From: Carnegiea gigantea
Taxonomy: Eukaryota > Streptophyta > Magnoliopsida > Caryophyllales > Cactaceae
Reading direction: 5' to 3'
NCBI GenBank assembly: GCA_029747015.1
Contig: JAKOGI010000576.1
Span: 18,501-82,500 of the forward strand
DNA length: 64,000 bases
In this document: positions 58,061-64,000 of the stretch, one piece after another
How the letters are laid out: the number at the start of each line of letters is the position of its first letter
How positions within the stretch are numbered: position 1 is the stretch's first letter
Made by a program: the position numbers and the translations under genes
The notes under the pieces: generated by a model
Database searches by the model: none
What the model was told of the DNA's origin: nothing
The model's input: only the letters and a program-made list of their open reading frames with translations

Positions 58061-58812
58061 AGGAATGGGGTGAAAGGAAGAAAAAATGGGAAATTTTGGG
58101 CAAATAAAAGATAAAGGAGAAGAAATTATGAAGAAAAAAATGAAAATTTAGAAGAAGAGAAGATAAAATTGGGTGTAAAAGATGGGTGTCCTAGAGAAGG
58201 AAGAATGTAGAAGAAATGGGGGGAGAAAAGGAAGATTTGAAAGAAATTTGAGGGAAAATGATGAAAATTTAAAGATGGAATGAAGGGTGTTAATGGAGGT
58301 TTAAGAGAGAGAATGAGAGTTTAAAGAGAGTGAGAGGCAAAGGAATGAAGAAGAAGAATGAAGAAATTGGGTCAAAGAGGAAGAAAACCCCCTGAGCACA
58401 GAGAACCAGACCACCACGGATCATAACCACCACTATGGAAGGTCCATGGTCGGCTCTGGCTGGAAATTTTTTAGGCTTTCTAGGTAGGAGTGCTACGAAA
58501 TGTGGATATACAACACTAGGGCTCCATGCTAGCTTCTAGCTTGACCTAAAACACTCTTATCACATTTTTTATAGTTCTCTTTGGTTTTTAACAAAGGAAC
58601 AAAATACAACTATATACAATGCAATAAAAGAACGCTATAAAGAACTTGGGTTACCTCCTAAGAAGCGGTTGTTTAGGGACGAGAGCTCGACCTTCACCTC
58701 TATGCAGGCTCAGAATTGGTAAGGGTGTCCCATGATGAATTGGATGACTCAACTACTATCGAACCCTTATCACAATCCTCAAGATCAAATATTTGCAAAA
58801 GAAGGGGGCACC
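58061..58812 (-). other. purine-biased spacer between ORFs
   Basis: The plus strand is very rich in A and G (58075-58390, gaagaa/aatgaag words), with no open frame. A decayed leader of the ORF-1-like gene is possible. Confidence 0.4.
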
Positions 58813-59243
58813 TCAAATAATTGGATAGAGGTCCTTCTTAAGCACCAAGTACCACCAAATAGTGCGGTCGGCATATAAAATTATCTTGTAGTGGACTTCA
58901 TTCGACGGAGCACTACCAAACTCGACTCCTAAACTAAAATCGCACTCAACATCGTCTTTTAGAGTCAAAGACAATGGCACTCGGGTAAACTTACAATAAT
59001 CACTCAAAGAATCCTTATTAAAAGCACAGGGCTCATCGCTGGCTATGCAAGCTGGCAAATGGGTATCCAAAGTTCAAGACCCTCGGTGGACACATAGTCA
59101 AAAACCAGAGGATCATTAGGGCACAAATCATCAGACTTCTCAATCTTGTTAGAAATAATTACATTACACCCACAACAAGCTAAAGAAGCAGGGGACAAAT
59201 CACGGTCTTTAAACAAATTGAATTCAGCACGGTGCTCCCCCAT
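58813..59243 (-). pseudogene. unknown ORF after protease in the Athila-type derivative
   Basis: Two overlapping open pieces, 59043-59243 (66 residues) and 58813-59070 (85 residues), form one product with a frame change near 59050. Features are MGEHRAEFNLFKDRDLSPAS, CCGCN, DEPCAFNKDSL and a W-W-Y motif near the end (TIWWYLVLKKDL) just before the stop. I do not recognise the family. It is not RT. Confidence 0.42.
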
Positions 59244-59341
59244 ATCAAATGTTAACTGCTAATGGTAACATTTTCCAAAACACCCAAAGGGTACTTCATG
59301 AAACTATCTGCTAGTTAGAGAGAAATAGAGGTGGATTGCAG

Positions 59342-59686
59342 CTATCCTAAGTTAAGCCTCTTGAAATTAGAATAGGGCATCAAACTCACACTTGAACCAA
59401 GATCACATAAAGCCCAATCAATACTCACATTTCCAATCAAGCAAGGGTTGAAGAAGCTACTAGGGTCTTTAAACTTTGTAGGGAGCTTATTTTGAACCAC
59501 AACACTACACTCCCCTCCTAAGGCTATGGTCTCATGTTTATTAACCTTCCTCTTATGGGGGAAAGGTAAAGGAGTCATGTGAGGTAGTAGGGAAGGAGGT
59601 GTAGACCTCTCACTCAGAGTATTGTTCTCCTCACCATCATCCTCAAGCTTAGAGCCCTCAGAACCCTCTAATTCACCTCTTAACAT
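59342..59686 (-). pseudogene. Athila-type protease region
   Basis: The open piece reads LRGELEGSEGSKLEDDGEE, then NKLPTKFKDPSSFFNPCLIG, VSIDWALCDLGSSVSLMPYS and FKRLNLG. The active site D-L-G-S-S in C-D-L-G-(A/S)-S-V-x-L-M-P is the usual Athila-type protease form. The frame ends at the position where the flap region should begin, so the protease is short. Confidence 0.78.
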
Positions 59687-60055
59687 AACACAATTGCACC
59701 CCTCTTTATGATTAGGTTTGGGCTTACCTGGGAATCTACCGGGGGGTATAGATGAAGAGTTAGCTTATTGGGCAATTTGGGCAGCTTCCAACATTTTATT
59801 ATGAATACTAAGCACATCAACCTTATAGGCTAATTGCTTGAGATATTCATCTTGCTTTTGTTGTGTTAAAAGTATTCTCCATCATAACTTCTAAAATAGA
59901 TTTGTGAGGGCATTATTGGAGGTGAGGCAGGCTTCGAAATCCAGGGGGTGATTTAGCATTCATTTGAGGCACACGAGAACGGCTAGACCTATATAAGAAA
60001 TTGGGGTGATTCTTCTAACCCGGATTATAAGTATTAAAAAAGGGTCATTGGACGG

Positions 60056-61100
60056 TCAAGGGTTGAAATTATTGGCATAATTGACTTGGTCATTAGCATC
60101 TTGGGCAAATGGACTCCTAACTTGGCAATTCACAGTCGAATGGTTAACGGAACCACAAATTTCACATGAAGGGGGAGGGACATTTGAACTAACAGAATTT
60201 ACGTTCGAACGGTTTAACCTTTGCGTCATGCCATCTACTTTAGCAGGAAGTAAAGTAAAAGTATCAAGTTCTAACTTACCTCTAACCCTCTTGGGTTGAC
60301 TTCTCTCTTTCAACCATTGGTAATTATTGAGCGTCATCTCCTCAATCAAGTTATAGGCCTTATCCTCTATCTTGCTCATCAAAGTACCACCCGCTGCTAT
60401 ATCTATAGTAGACCGCACCAATTAAGTGACTCCATTGTAAAAGGTTTGAACAATCATCCACCTTTGGAGTCCATGATGAGGGCATAACCGTGCCAAATCC
60501 TTGAACCGCTCACAAGCTTCATAGAGCGTCTCATCCTTCCTTTAACCAAATGTGGTGATTTGATTCTTAGGACTTATCGTCTTACTGGGAGGAAAGAACT
60601 TCGCAAGGAAGGCCTTGGTGAGCTCATCCCAAGTCATTATCAATCTCGGAGGCAATGAATGGAGCCACGCTTACACCTTGTCGATTAATAAAAAAGGATA
60701 CCATTGAAGTCGTATATCGTCAGTTGAAACTCCATTGAGCTTAAAGGTATCACACACCTCTAAAAAGACCAAGGGGTATAGATTTGTATCCTCCATCAAG
60801 GTTCCTCCAAATTGCGCTTGCTGCACCATGGATATGAGAGTCGATTTGAGCTCAAAATTATGAGCTTCCATAGTTGGCCTTGCAATACTTGAAGTGATGT
60901 CGTGAACACCCAGAGTAATGAAATCCCAAATTGTCTTTCGTTGATCTCCTCCACCTCCTGCCATTTTTGGAGAGGTTTCTTGAGCCTTGAACTTTTGCTC
61001 CTCTAACCTTAGTTTCTTCCGCCTCGAACAAAAAGTCCTTTCTAGAAACGAATTCGAAAGGTGAGAGACTTCGCATAAAAGAGGGAAAATCCGGCAAGCA
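60056..61100 (-). pseudogene. Athila-type gag
   Basis: From a probable start near 60963 (MAGGGGDQRKTIWDF) the frame reads ARPTMEAHNFELKSTLISMV, QFGGTLMEDTN and FLEVCDTFKLNGVSTDDIRL. It then continues through stops and a frame change to AHDQ-like core sequence (TFYNGV, ARLCPHHGLQRW). The last piece, 60056-60421, reads AAGGTLMSKIEDKAYNLIEE and ends with a zinc knuckle CEICGSVNHSTVNC (C-x2-C-x4-H-x4-C, intact). At least three in-frame stops are present. Confidence 0.83.
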
Positions 61101-61187
61101 CCACCATAATCACTGTCGAAGTTTATCAAAATAATAATAAAAAAATACTTAGTCAATCTTTAAAGGACTAACTTAATATTTGACAAG

Positions 61188-61212
61188 TTGCTCCCCGGCA
61201 ACAACGTAAAAA
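61188..61212 (-). promoter_or_regulatory. primer binding site of the Athila-type derivative
   Basis: The minus strand reads TTTACGTTGTTGCCGGGGAG just after the LTR end, resembling TTTGGCGCCGTTGCCGGGGA with changes in the GGCGCC part. Confidence 0.65.
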
Positions 61213-61215
61213 CCT

Positions 61216-62509
61216 TGGTACATGGCAAGTGCGCAATTGTTGTAGTTTAAATTAAAATATTGTTTCCATAGAGATCAATGCAAATCTATTGAGTTTTATC
61301 CTTCTATAACGCTAAGCAAAGTAAATGTTGAGTTGGGGTATTCTCTAAAAAAAACTAATAAAGTGGCAGATGAATGCCAATTACTGACGTAAGACTTCTA
61401 TGAATTAAAAACGTCTAGGGATTTATTCCACCAACCACGAATTCGATTCGATAAGCGAGCATGTGCTTTACTCTTTTTTAAGTGAATCAAAGGATAACAA
61501 TCATGAATAGTTCGATTCTTTCTTTTAAAATAAACTGAATTTTTAAGACTGATCAAGTTGTTGTTCTTTCAAAGGTTCTTGAGTTAGTTCAAACTATGGA
61601 TCTAAATTGTTTATTTTTCCTCTCAACATACAAGTTTCTCTCAAATTTTACTAAGTTGAGTCTAGTCTTGTCGATTCCAATAGCGGCTCCTTTCAGTACT
61701 TCACTCGGCTATTTAATAATTTGTAAGCAATTTTGGCCTAAATTACCCACAACATTTACAACACAAGATAGATTGAAATATGCTAAATAGATAAAGCACA
61801 ATATTCATAAAATTAAGGATCTAACTTCATAGTTTGGCTAACAATTCCCTAGACTGAAGGAAAGCTACTCACGTATGATTATAAAGCTAACAAAAGAGAT
61901 TAAACAAATCATCAAAATGACCTAGAGCAATTCTAATGGAGTTCAAAGAGTTGGGAGAAGAAATAGCTTAGCAACAATGGAGTTTTTGTTGATTCTTCAA
62001 TCTTTAAGCCTCCAATTTGCAAATTATCTTCCTTCTAATCTTCTTCTTACTCCAAAAATGACAAAAACACTGAACTATTTAAAAGATTTCTGAGATAGAA
62101 TGGTTAGGGTTCCCCTTTCTTGCAACCGAGCACGCTTAGATGTATTAGCCACTAAGCAATCTCAACCACAAAACAAAGGAAAATGAACAATTACAGCTGT
62201 GACAAGCTTGCCACGGACCATGGCCTTCACCAAGGATAGTCAATGAGGGGCTCTCTCTCGATTGCTTCTTATTCTTCTTTCTTTCCACAGACATAAGGGC
62301 TATGAAGCTTATGTGCTGAGTCAAAAACTCATCATATGACGATTTGTGTTGTATCAAAAAGGCCTCAAAACTTGTAAAAAGCATCAACAAACTATACCCA
62401 AACGTGAAATGGGAATTCGTGGCATAAATTATGACATAAAACTCATGAATTTCCTAAAAATGCAACAAAATGACCCAAAAAAAATGATATAAACTTTGAA
62501 CACGTATCA
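61216..62509 (-). repeat. 5' LTR of the Athila-type derivative
   Basis: 1294-bp copy of 53763-55039. The minus-strand start TGATACGTGTTCAAAG and end ...TTGCCATGTACCA define it. Open frames inside (61596-61790, 62145-62390) are not conserved. Confidence 0.9.
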
Positions 62510-62514
62510 CTGCA
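62510..62514. repeat. target-site duplication, right copy (ctgca)
   Basis: Matches ctaca at 53758-53762 at four of five bases. Confidence 0.6.
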
Positions 62515-63748
62515 AAACATAAATTTATAACAAATTTATATTGTGTGAAACAGTTGTTTTTAGTCAGAATGATTACTTGGAGATCAAAGTGTTACAATTG
62601 GCAACAAAAATAATAGTATTTTGCATACAATTCCATTAGTTATCTCCATGATATAGAATCATGCATAGTTAAAATTAAGGGAAAATTACTTCCAGGTGTT
62701 ATAATTTTTTTATAATTATCAGCAGGTGTTGTTAAATCTCTCAAGGGTATCTTTTTGAGACAAGCTACAGACTATACTTTTGAACTAGCAAGTTGTTATC
62801 CAAGTTAAATGACCTGGGTGCCCTTACTTATGGGATAACCATTTGGGAGGGAAAATGAGCTAGGGGCTATCACGTGGAGAAGGCAATCTAGAAAGGAAAG
62901 AAGCAGAAAAAAGGTACAATTTCTCTCATCCTCTCTACTCTCTATCTCTCTCATCCTGCCTGTCTCTCTCTCATCGCCTTTGTGTGCGGTAATGTTGGTG
63001 GAGTATGAAGGTAGTGAAATCAAGCTGGGGTTGGCAAGTAGTGTGGTGAACGACGCTTGCTTAGTGGTAATTGTGTAAAATGGAGTTCACCATATGCTAT
63101 TCGCAGACAATAATGAGCAGGTTGAAGTCAGATACAGAGGACGAGCAATGAGCATCCACAAATTAAATAGGTGTGGTATACTTATAAGCTTTTGATTTGG
63201 TTGGGTATGAGTGTTTTTTAGTATTCCCGTCCTCTCCTTTATGCTGAGTATGCAGGGTTCAGATTTGTGTAGTTGTTTATATGTGAGTATGAATGTGGTT
63301 GCTAATATGTGAGAGGATTTAGTTGTTACACATGTGAATAGGTGACAAATTTATGTAACAAGATTTGTGGGGAAGTGTGTAGCTGCAATGTAATAATTCA
63401 TTAATGCGTGTAATTGGCGTGTTGTGTGTTATAGTGGAAGGTGATATGTGTAAGTAAATTGTTCTGTAATTAGTGGATGTGAATAACATATGTCAGGTAT
63501 GCAACCTTTTAAACGTAGTTAACTATCCTCGGATAGTTATTACTATAATGTGGGTTGCCTGAAATTAGTTTGTATTTTAGGTAGCGATCTATTTGAAAAC
63601 TAGCGTGGATGCAACAGTTTGTCAAGTTCAGTTTAAGGATAGTGATTGGTAGGTGGAAGCTAATGACGAAAGTGACAACTGACATAGAACAGGTGTTTTT
63701 TTTGTATTGCAGGTGCGAGATTGAAGAAAGGTATTGAGTGCGTTGGCA
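62515..63748. other. unique flank right of the Athila-type derivative
   Basis: AT-rich sequence with a pyrimidine-rich tctctc tract at 62920-62975. From 63180 on it is GT-rich, ending in a T-run and attgcag acceptor-like site near 63713. No gene is recognised. It may be the 5' leader and first intron of the open stretch that follows. Confidence 0.4.
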
Positions 63749-64000
63749 ATGGATGGTAGATTAGTTTGTAATGAAGTTGGTGATGTGAAGGAAATTGCTG
63801 TGTATGTATGTTGAGGAGGTTTATTACATGATGGGATGAAAGGAGTGATAACCTACAAGGGTGAAAATAGTAGATGTATGTGGGTCTTAGAAGAGATGGG
63901 ATTTGGTGATGTTTGGAAGTTGTTGGAGGAGGCAATGGAGGTGGTTGTAATGGATAGGAGGGTATGGTATAGAATAAAGTTTGATAGTAGGTTGTTGATG
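63749..64000 (+). pseudogene. possible MULE-type transposase N-terminus, running off the window
   Basis: From ATG at 63749 one frame stays open to the window end except for a single TGA at 63812-63814. It reads MDGRLVCNEVGDVKEIAVYV, then VITYKGENSRCMWVLEEMG, EEAMEVVVMDRRVWYRIKF and DSRLLM. A short beta-rich start, Y-x-G-G/E-like element and a later Y-x-(I/V)-K-(F/Y)-D motif are what I expect of the amino-terminal domain of plant MuDR/MULE transposases. No catalytic region is in view, so the call is tentative. Confidence 0.35.

Larger units (their letters stand above)
53763..62509 (-). mobile_element. Athila-type derivative lacking RT and integrase
   Basis: This 8747-bp element has LTRs at 53763-55039 and 61216-62509, a tRNA-Asp type primer site, a polypurine tract and a near-perfect target duplication. 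On the minus strand it holds gag with a zinc knuckle, protease, an unknown ORF and a region like ATHILA ORF-1 (PF03078), then about 1.6 kb of non-coding sequence. RT, RNase H and integrase signatures are absent from the whole internal region, so it is non-autonomous as well as decayed. Confidence 0.82.

Overview
This is nuclear DNA of a flowering plant. The window is a stack of nested and broken LTR retrotransposons. No complete cellular gene is visible, and I recognise no tRNA, rRNA or CRISPR array. The plant origin is read from the element families (Tat, CRM-like, Tekay/Del and Athila-type Ty3/gypsy lineages), plant tRNA-iMet type primer sites, GT-AG introns and TATATAA promoters. The species cannot be told from this sequence.

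Layout. 1-14955: a Tat-lineage Ty3/gypsy element on the minus strand, cut in its gag at 14955 and running off the left edge. It has protease, RT, RNase H, an extra RNase H, integrase, an antisense extra gene with an intron and coiled coil, and a 59-bp tandem repeat array in its 3' UTR. A second minus-strand element, CRM-like, sits inside its pol at 5909-12635. That insertion is textbook clean: two 1.1-kb LTRs, TGATG/CATCA ends, primer site, polypurine tract and a perfect 5-bp target duplication (gccag).

14956-25183: a heavily decayed plus-strand Tekay/Del-type chromovirus with an intact 3.1-kb 3' LTR and only the last 1.6 kb of its 5' LTR. 25184-27596: an LTR end and primer site of another Tekay-like family (called B here), whose footprint recurs at 17.2-17.5 kb and 42.55-42.78 kb. 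27597-34325: a non-autonomous, LARD-like element with long LTRs, the second one truncated. 34326-38581: the gag end and a 2.9-kb LTR of a minus-strand element (called C here), containing arrays of a short GATGTAAGAA motif and a 492-bp tandem duplication.

38582-43412: lower-copy sequence with several short open stretches bounded by splice signals. It may be a real or captured host gene fragment. 43394-51588: a 4.1-kb unit present twice head to tail, each copy carrying a minisatellite with 158-bp higher-order structure, an 84-bp palindrome and a foldback built of ACACTTA/TAAGTGT motifs. 51589-53762: unassigned debris. 53763-62509: a nearly complete Athila-type derivative on the minus strand with LTRs, a near-perfect 5-bp target duplication, gag-protease and an ATHILA ORF-1-like region, but no RT or integrase. 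62510-64000: flanking DNA ending in what may be the amino end of a MULE-type transposase.

The coding parts do not work together as a pathway; they are independent mobile-element polyproteins. Catalytic residues that can be read show mixed decay: the CRM-like RT and integrase motifs are intact between stops, the Tat integrase has lost two of its three acidic residues, and the Tekay RT and protease motifs are both broken. I did not find a clearly new biological system. The most unusual structures are the 4.1-kb tandem duplication, the Tat antisense gene with its 3' UTR satellite, and the RT-less Athila derivative. All identities were judged by eye.
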